A DNA stretch of 64,000 bases, from NCBI GenBank assembly GCA_016699635.1, contig CP064983.1, positions 2,294,001-2,358,000 on the forward strand, read 5' to 3'. The translations under genes were made by a program, and so were the position numbers. The stretch is from Bacteroidota bacterium. Lineage in GTDB: Bacteria; Bacteroidota; Bacteroidia; AKYH767-A; OLB10. The notes below the pieces were generated by a model. That model did no database searches. It was not told the DNA's origin and worked only from the letters and a program-made list of their open reading frames with translations. How positions within the stretch are numbered: position 1 is the stretch's first letter; the number at the start of each line of letters is the position of its first letter. Of this stretch, positions 20,551-29,250 are shown piece after piece.

Positions 20551-20684
20551 AATACTATGAATTATAGAGATAGAAAATACAGACGCACATTAATCAACTT
20601 TGAAATGAATTTAAAGTTAACAATTATTAATTATATATATCTCACAAATCAATTATTTAAGTAACCTGTTTATTAAATAAAAAA

Positions 20685-21872
20685 ATGGCTAAAGAAAAAT
20701 TTGATCGTTCCAAACCACACGTAAATATTGGAACTATTGGTCACGTTGACCACGGAAAGACCACCTTGACCGCTGCAATCACAACTGTGTTGGCAAATAA
20801 AGGTCTGGCAGAATTGCGTTCATTCGATTCTATCGACAACGCTCCTGAAGAAAAAGAACGCGGTATTACTATCAATACTTCGCACGTTGAGTACCAAACA
20901 GAAAACCGTCACTATGCACACGTTGACTGTCCCGGTCACGCTGACTATGTAAAGAACATGGTAACAGGTGCTGCACAGATGGACGGTGCCATTCTTGTAG
21001 TTGCTGCAACTGATGGACCAATGCCTCAAACGCGTGGCGACATCCTGCTTGCACGTCAGGTAGGTGTACCTAAGATTGTTGTTTTTATGAATAAAGTTGA
21101 CATGGTTGACGATCCTGAATTGTTAGACCTTGTTGAAATGGAAATCCGCGAACTTTTGTCGTTCTATGAATTTGATGGTAACAACACACCAATCATTCGT
21201 GGTTCTGCATTAGGTGGATTGAATGCTGATGCTAAATGGGTAGATAAAATTATGGAATTGATGGCAGCAGTAGATACCTACATTCCAATTCCTCCTCGTC
21301 AGGTTGACCTTCCATTCCTTATGCCGGTTGAAGACGTGTTCTCAATTACAGGTCGTGGAACTGTTGCTACCGGTCGTATTGAAAGAGGTGTTATCAACTC
21401 AAACGATACGGTTGAAATTATCGGTATGCAAGATAAAAAGCTTACTTCAACTGTTACAGGTGTGGAAATGTTCCGCAAGATTCTTGACAGAGGTGAAGCA
21501 GGTGATAACGTTGGTTTGTTGTTACGCGGTATTGAAAAAACTGACATCCGCAGAGGTATGGTAGTTGCAAAGCCAGGCTCAATTACTCCACACACTGAGT
21601 TTAAAGCAGAAATCTACGTTCTTAAGAAAGAAGAAGGTGGACGTCACACACCATTCCATAACAAATACCGTCCACAGTTCTACTTACGTACAACTGATGT
21701 AACCGGTGAAATCGTACTTCCTGAAGGACGTGAGATGGTTATGCCTGGTGATAACGTTACCATCACTGTGAAATTGATCGTGCCAGTAGCTATGGATCCA
21801 GGTCTTCGTTTCGCTATCCGCGAAGATGGACGTACTGTAGGTGCCGGTCAGGTTACGGAGATAATTAAATAA
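20685..21872 (+). CDS. tuf: translation elongation factor Tu
   Basis: The 395-residue EF-Tu has all GTPase motifs: GHVDHGKTTL (G1), RGITINTSHVEY (G2), DCPGHADYVKN (G3) and NKVDMVDD (G4), followed by beta-barrel domains 2 and 3 ending GRTVGAGQVTEIIK. It delivers aminoacyl-tRNA to the ribosome. It is co-transcribed with four upstream tRNAs and the downstream tRNA-Trp, an arrangement known from many bacteria. Intact, with strong codon bias relative to neighbours. Confidence 0.98.
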   Translation: MAKEKFDRSKPHVNIGTIGHVDHGKTTLTAAITTVLANKGLAELRSFDSIDNAPEEKERGITINTSHVEYQTENRHYAHVDCPGHADYVKNMVTGAAQMDGAILVVAATDGPMPQTRGDILLARQVGVPKIVVFMNKVDMVDDPELLDLVEMEIRELLSFYEFDGNNTPIIRGSALGGLNADAKWVDKIMELMAAVDTYIPIPPRQVDLPFLMPVEDVFSITGRGTVATGRIERGVINSNDTVEIIGMQDKKLTSTVTGVEMFRKILDRGEAGDNVGLLLRGIEKTDIRRGMVVAKPGSITPHTEFKAEIYVLKKEEGGRHTPFHNKYRPQFYLRTTDVTGEIVLPEGREMVMPGDNVTITVKLIVPVAMDPGLRFAIREDGRTVGAGQVTEIIK

Positions 21873-21874
21873 TT

Positions 21875-21922
21875 GTATTGGAACAGTCAGCCCCGTTATG
21901 CGGGGCTGGCGAAAACCAATAC
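21875..21922 (+). other. nested stem-loop between tuf and tRNA-Trp
   Basis: Outer arms GTATTGG (21875-21881) and CCAATAC (21916-21922) are perfectly complementary and enclose an inner GC-rich hairpin AGCCCCG-TTATG-CGGGGCT (21889-21907). A further pairing GCGAAA (21909-21914) with TTTCGC (21937-21942) would compete with the outer stem. There is no T-tract, so a processing or attenuation element is more likely than a simple terminator. Seen directly; function inferred. Confidence 0.6.
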
Positions 21923-21973
21923 ACGGAAGCAACGGCTTTCGCAGGAGAACGGTTTAATTATCTATCATAAATT

Positions 21974-22044
21974 ACGAGTGTAGTTCAAGGGTAGAATAGC
22001 GGTCTCCAAAACCGTTGATGGGAGTTCGAATCTCTCCACTCGTG
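21974..22044 (+). tRNA. tRNA-Trp(CCA)
   Basis: Acceptor stem ACGAGTG/CACTCGT, anticodon loop CTCCAAA (anticodon CCA), T-arm GGGAGTTCGAATCTCTC. Lies in the usual position between tuf and secE. The 3' CCA is not encoded. Confidence 0.95.
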
Positions 22045-22146
22045 CAGAGGAAGATTGAAGGTAAAATAGAAATTGCAATACTTGACAATATGTATTGTTT
22101 TAAAAATAGAACAGAAACTGGTAAAGCAGTTTAAACAATAAAACTG

Positions 22147-22338
22147 ATGAATAAAATCAGAGCATACGTACGGGAATCTTATCTTGAATTAACAACCAAG
22201 GTAACCTGGCCAACATGGGCCGAATTGCAAAATAGTGCAATCATTGTACTTGTTGCTTCGCTCATTATCGGACTGATTATATTTTTCATGGACTTCCTTT
22301 CACAAGGTATCATGAATATATTATATAAAATGTTTTAA
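22147..22338 (+). CDS. secE: preprotein translocase subunit SecE
   Basis: The 63-residue protein has the amphipathic helix with the conserved SYLELTTKVTWPTWAEL and a single membrane segment (IIVLVASLIIGLIIFFMDF). SecE clamps SecY in the inner-membrane Sec channel. It stands between tRNA-Trp and nusG, as in most bacteria. Single-helix length is normal for this phylum. Confidence 0.95.
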   Translation: MNKIRAYVRESYLELTTKVTWPTWAELQNSAIIVLVASLIIGLIIFFMDFLSQGIMNILYKMF

Positions 22339-22349
22339 TCGTGAATCTG

Positions 22350-22895
22350 ATGACCGATACAGGAAAGAAGTGGTATGTGATTCGTGCTATCAGCGGCAAG
22401 GAAAAGAAAGTGAAGCAATATATAGAATCAGAAATAAGTCGTTTAGGCCTTTCTGATTATGTTGCTCAGGTGCTTATCCCAACTGAAAAAGTGTATCAGA
22501 TTAAAGACGGTAAAAAAATAAGTAAAGAAAGAAGTTATCTGCCCGGTTATGTGTTGATTGAAGCCAATCTTGTAGGAGAAATACCTCACATTATAGAAAA
22601 TGTAACAGGCGTTATCAGCTTTTTAGGTTCTAAAGGCGAGGCACCAGCACCATTACGTCAGTCGGAAGTAAACAGAATATTAGGTAAAGTTGATGAACTG
22701 GCAGATTCGGAAGAAGTGTTGAATATTCCGTTTGTAGTTGGAGAAACAGTGAAAGTAACTGATGGTCCGTTTAACAGCTTCTCAGGTGTGATTGAAGAGG
22801 TTCATGAAGACAAGAAAAAACTTAAGGTTATGGTGAAAATTTTCGGCAGAAAAACACCACTTGAGTTAAGTTATATGCAAGTAGAAAAAGAATAA
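22350..22895 (+). CDS. nusG: transcription termination/antitermination protein NusG
   Basis: About 181 residues: an N-terminal NGN domain (KKWYVIRAISGKEKKVKQYIE, with LPGYVLIEA in the middle) and a C-terminal KOW domain (VGETVKVTDGPFNSFSGVIEEV). It binds RNA polymerase and links it to Rho and the ribosome. The ATG at 22350 is preferred; a GTG three codons earlier is possible. It starts only eleven bases after secE. Confidence 0.95.
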   Translation: MTDTGKKWYVIRAISGKEKKVKQYIESEISRLGLSDYVAQVLIPTEKVYQIKDGKKISKERSYLPGYVLIEANLVGEIPHIIENVTGVISFLGSKGEAPAPLRQSEVNRILGKVDELADSEEVLNIPFVVGETVKVTDGPFNSFSGVIEEVHEDKKKLKVMVKIFGRKTPLELSYMQVEKE

Positions 22896-22994
22896 AAATC
22901 AATAAGCCGTGCTGTGCTGAAAAGAGTAAGTGATTTAGCTTCCTTATCACCAACTCCGAACAAAACAAACGGTAATTAAAATCAAAAAAATACC

Positions 22995-23432
22995 ATGGCA
23001 AAAGAAATAGGAGCCCTCATTAAATTGCAAGTAAAAGGTGGAGCAGCAAATCCTGCCCCTCCGATTGGTCCTGCATTAGGTGCTAAGGGTGTTAACATTA
23101 TGGAGTTTTGTAAGCAGTTCAATGCTCGCACTCAGGATCAGGCCGGAAAAGTGTTACCTGTAATTATTACTGTATATACCGATAAGTCATTTGAATTTAT
23201 AATCAAACGTCCACCGGTATCAATACAATTGATGGAAGCAGCCAAGATTAAAACTGGGTCTGCTGAATCGAATCGTAAAAAAGCTGGATCGGTTAAGTGG
23301 GAACAAGTAAAAGCTATTGCTGAAGATAAAATGCCTGACTTAAATTGCTTTACCATTGAATCTGCTATGAGCATGGTTGCAGGTACTGCACGTAGTCTTG
23401 GTATTACAATTGAAGGGCAAAAGCCTTATTAA
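22995..23432 (+). CDS. rplK: 50S ribosomal protein L11
   Basis: The 145-residue protein has the N-terminal KLQVKGGAANPAPPIGPALGAKGVNIMEFC and the C-terminal rRNA-binding domain with KPPVS-like (KRPPVSIQLMEAA) and GTARSLGI. L11 forms the ribosomal stalk base with 23S rRNA. Intact; follows nusG by about 100 bases with no terminator seen. Confidence 0.97.
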   Translation: MAKEIGALIKLQVKGGAANPAPPIGPALGAKGVNIMEFCKQFNARTQDQAGKVLPVIITVYTDKSFEFIIKRPPVSIQLMEAAKIKTGSAESNRKKAGSVKWEQVKAIAEDKMPDLNCFTIESAMSMVAGTARSLGITIEGQKPY

Positions 23433-23537
23433 TTACTGCCGGACAACAAAGGTTGTTCAGCATGATTTGAAAAAGTAAATTAACAGAAGGAGTTTCGGTT
23501 TATAAACGGAACGTTATCACTTCACAAATTATATAAA

Positions 23538-24236
23538 ATGGCAAAACTGACAAAAAACCAGAAGTTGGTTAATGCGAAGTACGACAGTGAAAAATCATAT
23601 ACACTGCAGGATGCTTCTAAGATTGTTAAAGACATCACGTTTACAAAGTTTGATGCATCAGTTGATCTGAGCATTAGATTAGGCGTTGATCCACGTAAAG
23701 CAAATCAGATGGTTCGTGGCATCGTTACCCTGCCGCATGGAACAGGAAAGACTGTAAAAGTATTGGTGCTTTGCACACCCGACAAAGAAGCAGAAGCAAA
23801 AGCTGCCGGTGCCGATTATGTTGGATTGGATGAGTATATCACCAAAATCGAACAAGGTTGGGTTGATATGGATGTGGTAATTACCATGCCTGCGGTAATG
23901 GCTAAGGTAGGTAAATTAGGTCGTGTATTAGGTCCTCGTAACCTTATGCCAAATCCAAAGACAGGAACTGTTACTACTGATGTAGGTAAAGCTGTGACTG
24001 AAGTTAAGGGCGGTAAGATTGATTTTAAAGTTGACAAAACAGGAATCATTCATGCATCAGTTGGTAAAGTATCATTTGAGCCGAACAAACTTTTTGAAAA
24101 CGCCAATGAGTTGCTTCAGAGTATTATCAAATTAAAACCATCATCAGCAAAAGGTACTTATCTGAGAAGTGTTTCAATGAGCAGTACAATGAGTCCCGGT
24201 GTTAAGGTGGATACAAAATCAATTGCAGGTCAATAA
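23538..24236 (+). CDS. rplA: 50S ribosomal protein L1
   Basis: The 232-residue protein has the L1 signatures RGIVTLPHGTGKTVKVLV and KVGKLGRVLGPRNLMPNPKTGTVT, with the two-domain alpha/beta arrangement. It builds the L1 stalk and in many bacteria represses its own operon. A small hairpin (GGACAAC-AAAG-GTTGTTC, 23441-23458) lies in the spacer after rplK. Intact. Confidence 0.97.
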   Translation: MAKLTKNQKLVNAKYDSEKSYTLQDASKIVKDITFTKFDASVDLSIRLGVDPRKANQMVRGIVTLPHGTGKTVKVLVLCTPDKEAEAKAAGADYVGLDEYITKIEQGWVDMDVVITMPAVMAKVGKLGRVLGPRNLMPNPKTGTVTTDVGKAVTEVKGGKIDFKVDKTGIIHASVGKVSFEPNKLFENANELLQSIIKLKPSSAKGTYLRSVSMSSTMSPGVKVDTKSIAGQ

Positions 24237-24258
24237 TCATATATAAATTATTCAACAA

Positions 24259-24797
24259 ATGACAAGAGAAGAAAAAAATATAGAAATAGATAGCCTGGCA
24301 CAACAGTTCAGCGAGTTTCCAAACTTCTACATTACTAATGTAGAGAGCCTGAACAGTGATAAAACATCTAAGCTGCGCAGACTTTGTTACAGCAGAAATG
24401 TAAAACTGCGTGTAGCAAAAAATAACCTCATCAAGAAGGCATTACAAAAGTTGGATCCAACTGCTTATGATACGTTGATTCCTGCATTAAAAGGTACTTC
24501 GGCAATTATGTTCAGTGAAGTATCAAACGTGCCTGCAAAACTTATAAAAGAGTTCAGAGCAAAAGACAGCGTTCCTGCAATAAAAGCTGCATGGATTGAT
24601 TCATCAATCTTTGTTGGCGACAATCAGTTAGAGGTATTAGCAAATCTGAAATCTAAGAATGAACTTATTGCAGAGGTTATTGCATTACTTCAGTCACCTG
24701 CTAAAAATGTGGTTTCACAACTTACATCTGGGGCAGCAAACTGGCAGGTATATTAAAAACATTAGAAGAGAAAAGGTTCTTAAGCTTCCACCTTTGA
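24259..24797 (+). CDS. rplJ: 50S ribosomal protein L10, frameshift near the C-terminus
   Basis: Begins MTREEKNIEIDSLAQQFSEF and carries the rRNA-binding region (YSRNVKLRVAKNNLIKKALQ) and AIMFSEVSNVPAKLIKEF. The reading stops early at 24756 with an abnormal tail. One extra base in the G-run 24730-24733 restores SGGSKLAGILKTLEEK, the normal C-terminal helix that binds L7/L12, with a stop at 24795-24797. L10 anchors the L7/L12 stalk. The break is best read as sequencing error. Confidence 0.93.
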
Positions 24798-24853
24798 ATC
24801 TTAAACTATAGTACAATTCAAATAAACATTTAAAACAATTAAAATTAAATAAA

Positions 24854-25228
24854 ATGGCAGATTTAAATGCATTCGCAGAACAGTTGGTAAACCTGACAGT
24901 AAAAGAAGTTCAGGAACTTTCAACCATTCTAAAAGACAAATACGGTATTGAGCCTGCTGCTGCAGCACCAGTTATGATACCGGTGGCGGTGGCGGTGGCG
25001 CAGCTGCTGCTGAAGAAAAACATCTTTGATGTAATTCTTAAGTCAGGTGGTAATGCAAAACTGGCAGTAGTAAAGCTGGTAAAAGAATTGAGCGGACTTG
25101 GCTTGAAAGAAGCTAAAGACTTAGTTGATGGCGCTCCAAAACCGGTTAAAGAAGGTGTTTCTAAGGAAGAAGCAAATTCTATCAAGCAACAACTTGAAGA
25201 AGCCGGAGCTGAAGTTGAGATCAAGTAA
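24854..25228 (+). CDS. rplL: 50S ribosomal protein L7/L12, hidden compensated frameshift in the hinge
   Basis: The 124-residue frame is open, and both ends are normal: the N-terminal dimer domain (DLNAFAEQLVNLTVKEVQEL) and the C-terminal domain (FDVILKSGGNAKLAVVKLVKEL, LGLKEAKDLVDGAPKPVKEG). Between them PVAVAVAQLLLKKNI replaces the expected Gly/Ala/Glu hinge. The next frame of the same bases (about 24981-25018) spells GGGGGAAAAEEK. Single-base deletions near 24978 and in the A-run and T-run at 25016-25027 would explain this. It recruits translation factors as the stalk protein. Confidence 0.95.
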   Translation: MADLNAFAEQLVNLTVKEVQELSTILKDKYGIEPAAAAPVMIPVAVAVAQLLLKKNIFDVILKSGGNAKLAVVKLVKELSGLGLKEAKDLVDGAPKPVKEGVSKEEANSIKQQLEEAGAEVEIK

Positions 25229-25247
25229 TACCTCGGTTTAAAAAATC

Positions 25248-25277
25248 ATAGGCCTTTTCCAAATGGGGAAGGCCTAT
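25248..25277 (+). promoter_or_regulatory. stem-loop in the rplL-rpoB spacer, possible attenuator
   Basis: A thirteen-base stem (ATAGGCCTTTTCC / GGGGAAGGCCTAT, two G-T pairs) with an AAAT loop lies 20 bases after rplL. It is followed by CCCCTTTTA, so it may cause partial termination. In E. coli the same spacer holds an attenuator and an RNase III site that lower rpoBC relative to ribosomal protein synthesis; the same role is inferred here. Confidence 0.65.
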
Positions 25278-25353
25278 ACCCCTTTTACAGCCTCTGCAAT
25301 TGCACAGGCTTTTAGTACAACAAGGATTGAAATCAATATAAAAACAAATACAC

Positions 25354-28300
25354 TTGGCTGCAATCACATCAACGCCAGATAAAGGCGGTTCAAAAAGAAT
25401 AAACTTCTCTAAGAATAAAAACTTAATTGATTATCCTGACTTTCTCGACATTCAGTTGAAATCGTTTCAGGATTTTTTCCAGATCGAAACAACATCTGAC
25501 AACCGTCAGAATGAAGGTCTTTATAAAGTATTCGCAGAAAACTTTCCGATAACGGATTCACGAAATAATTTTGTGCTTGAGTTTCTCGATTATTTTATTG
25601 ACCCGCCAAGATATTCTATTCAGGAATGTCTTGAAAGAGGACTCACACACAGTGTACCTCTAAAAGCTAAATTAAAATTGTACTGTACCGACCCTGAGCA
25701 TGAGGATTTCGAAACTATTGTTCAGGATGTTTACTTAGGTACAATTCCGTACATGACACCAAAGGGAACCTTTGTGATTAATGGTGCAGAACGCGTTATT
25801 GTTTCGCAGTTGCACCGTTCACCGGGAGTATTTTTCGACAAAGCCGTCATGCTAACGGAACAAAACTTTATTCAGCACGTGTAATTCCTTTCAAAGGATC
25901 GTGGATTGAATTTGCAACAGACATTAACAGTGTCATGTATGCGTACATTGACCGTAAAAAGAAGTTTCCGGTTACCACATTGTTCCGTGCAATAGGTTTT
26001 GAAAGCGATAAACAGATTCTTGAAATTTTCGGACTTGCTGACGAGATTAAAGTAAGCAAATCAGGATTAAAATCACATGTTGGCCGTAAGTTAGCTGCAC
26101 GTGTTCTTAAATCGTGGGTTGAAGATTTTGTGGATGAAGATACCGGTGAAGTAGTTTCTATCGAGCGTAATGAAATTATTCTTGAGCGTGAAACCTTCCT
26201 TGAAGATCATCACATTGACCTGATTATTGAAGCCGGAGTAAAATCCATTATCCTTCATAAAGAAGATGGCAACTCTGCTGACTATGCAATTATTTACAAC
26301 ACGCTGCAGAAAGATACTTCCAACTCTGAAAAAGAAGCGGTTGAACATATCTATCGTCAGTTGCGTAATGCAGAACCACCGGATGAGGAAACAGCACGTG
26401 GTATCATCGAAAAACTTTTCTTCTCTGATAAGAGATATGATTTAGGTGAAGTAGGTCGTTACCGTATCAATAAAAAACTTAACCTCAATACACCTGAAGA
26501 TGTGAAGGTGCTTACTAAAGAGGATATTATTTTAATCATAAAGTACCTCATTCAGCTTATCAACTCTAAAGCTGATGTGGATGATATTGATCACTTATCA
26601 AACAGACGTGTACGTACAGTTGGCGAACAATTATATTCTCAGTTTGGTGTAGGTTTTTCCCGTATGGCGCGTACCATCCGTGAGCGTATGAACGTTCGCG
26701 ACAACGAAGTGTTTACGCCTGCTGATTTGATTAATGCAAAAACATTGTCTTCAGTAATCAATTCATTCTTCGGAACCAATCAGTTGTCACAGTTTATGGA
26801 TCAAACAAATCCGTTGGCTGAGATTACGCATAAAAGAAGGCTCTCTGCCCTTGGACCCGGAGGTCTTTCGCGCGAGCGTGCAGGTTTCGAGGTACGTGAC
26901 GTTCACTATACACATTACGGACGTTTGTGTACCATTGAAACACCTGAAGGACCAAACATCGGTTTGATTTCTTCACTCTGTGTTTTCGCAAAAATCAACA
27001 ATCTTGGATTCATTGAAACACCTTATCGTGTAATCGAAAACGGAAAAGTGGATTTGAATCGTCCTCCTGTATTTTTAACTGCAGAAGAAGAAGATAATAA
27101 AGTAATTGCACAGGCAAATGCACATATTGATGCAACAGGAAACTTCCTTGATGCACGTGTTAAAGCACGTTATGAAGGTGACTTCCCTGAAGTAGATCCT
27201 GAGCATCTGCACCTGATGGACGTAGCACCTAATCAGATTGCATCTATTGCAGCATCATTGATTCCTTTCCTTGAACATGATGATGCAAACCGTGCACTGA
27301 TGGGTTCAAACATGCAACGGCAGGCTGTGCCGTTGATGCGCCCGGAAGCCCCTGTTGTTGGAACAGGACTTGAAGGTCAGGTGGTGCGCGACTCACGTGT
27401 GCTCATCAATGCGCAACATGATGGGGTAGTTGAATATGTAGATGCCAATGAAATTCGTGTTCGCAGCATTCTTTCAGAAGATGAAAAACTGTTGAGCTTT
27501 TAGTGATGAGATTGAAGTTTATAATCTGATAAAATTCCAGAAGACAAATCAAAGCACTTGTATTAACCTTAAGCCTATTGTTAGAAAAGGGGAGAAGGTT
27601 AGAGCAGGACAGGTATTGTGCGAAGGTTATGCAACCAAAGACGGTGAATTGGCCTTAGGACGTAACCTTAAAGTTGCTTTCATGCCCTGGAAAGGAAATA
27701 ACTTCGAAGATGCTATTGTGATTTCTGAGCGTGTTGTACGCGAAGATATTTTCACTTCTCTTCACGTTGATGAATATACGCTTGAAGTTCGTGACACCAA
27801 GCGTGGTCTTGAAGAACTTACTGCAGATATTCCAAACGTTAGTGAAGAAGCAACCCGCGACCTTGATGATAACGGATTGATTCGTGTTGGTGCAGAAGTG
27901 AAAGAAGGAGATATCATTATCGGAAAAATCACACCAAAAGGAGAAACAGATCCTTCACCCGAAGAGAAACTGCTTCGTGCCATCTTTGGTGATAAAGCCG
28001 GTGATGTTAAAGATGCATCACTGAAACTGCCACCATCTGTAAAAGGTGTTGTAATTGACAAGAAGTTGTTTTCACGTGCAGTGAAAGATAAAAACTCAAA
28101 GACTGATGATAAAGTAGTGTTAACCAAACTTGATGATGAGCAGGCAAGAGATCTATCAGCTATAAAAGCTAAATTGGTTGACAAACTGTTTATCCTCGTT
28201 AATGGAAAAACATCGCAAGGTGTGATGGATATCTTTAAAGAATTTGTTATTCCGAAAGGCAGCAAGTTTACTCAGAAGATGTTGCAGGAGTTGGATTATA

Positions 28301-29181
28301 ATAACATCAACCCATCAAAATGGACAACCGATAAAGATCGTAATGATCAGATAAAAGAGTTGTTGCACAACTACAACATTAAAGTAAATGATGTGGTAGG
28401 TTCCTATAAACGTAAGAAGTTTGCTATTCAGGTTGGTGATGAACTGCCAGCAGGTATTATGCAGTTAGCAAAAGTTTACATTGCTAAAAAACGTAAACTT
28501 ACAGTAGGTGATAAGATGGCATACCGTCATGGTAATAAAGGTATTGTTGCTAAGATTGTCCGTGAAGAGGAAATGCCTTTCCTTGAAGACGGAACACCTG
28601 TTGACATTGTACTTAATCCGCTTGGTGTACCTTCCCGTATGAACCTTGGTCAGATTTATGAAACTGTACTTGGATGGGCAGGACAAAAGTTAGGTGTAAA
28701 GTTTGCAACACCAATATTTGATGGAGCAACATTAGATGAAATTGAACATTATGTAGATAAAGCAGGATTATCGAAATATGGTGCTACATACCTTACAGAT
28801 GGTGGCACAGGAGAACGCTTCGATCAGCCTGCAACAGTTGGTATCATCTATATGCTTAAGTTAGGTCACATGGTTGATGATAAGATGCATGCCCGTTCAA
28901 TAGGACCATACTCACTCATCACGCAACAGCCTTTAGGTGGTAAAGCACAGTTTGGTGGTCAGCGTCTTGGTGAGATGGAGGTATGGGCACTTGAAGCATT
29001 CGGTGCATCAAACATTCTTCAGGAATTGTTGACAGTTAAGTCTGATGACGTAGTTGGAAGAGCTAAAGCTTATGAAGCAATTGTTAAAGGAGATAACATG
29101 CCTACACCGGGAGTACCTGAGTCGTTCAATGTATTACTGCATGAATTGCGTGGATTAGGTTTAAAAATAACATTAGATTAA
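25354..29181 (+). CDS. rpoB: DNA-directed RNA polymerase subunit beta, two frameshifts
   Basis: Three frames join into about 1,275 residues. Piece one has YPDFLDIQLKSFQDFFQ and GTFVINGAERVIVSQLHRSPGVFF. One missing G at 25837 then restores GQSRHANGTKLYSARVIPFKGSWIEF. Piece two holds the rifampicin region (FGTNQLSQFMDQTNPLAEITHKRR, LGPGGLSRERAGF). Removing one T from the run 27498-27501 continues into SDEIEVYNLIKFQKTNQ. Piece three has the catalytic flap and GEMEVWALEAFGA near the end. The start is uncertain: no ATG precedes the first conserved residues, so I use the TTG at 25354, but an indel may hide an ATG. Confidence 0.95.
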
Positions 29182-29187
29182 AAGAAC

Positions 29188-29213
29188 ATGTGCAGGGTTT
29201 TTGCTCTGCACAT
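29188..29213 (+). other. stem-loop in the rpoB-rpoC spacer
   Basis: Arms ATGTGCAG and CTGCACAT are fully complementary with a ten-base loop; AACTTTT follows. It may be a weak terminator or a processing site between rpoB and rpoC. Seen directly, function inferred. Confidence 0.5.
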
Positions 29214-29250
29214 AACTTTTCTATCATAAAAATTATTCAACAAAAACAAA

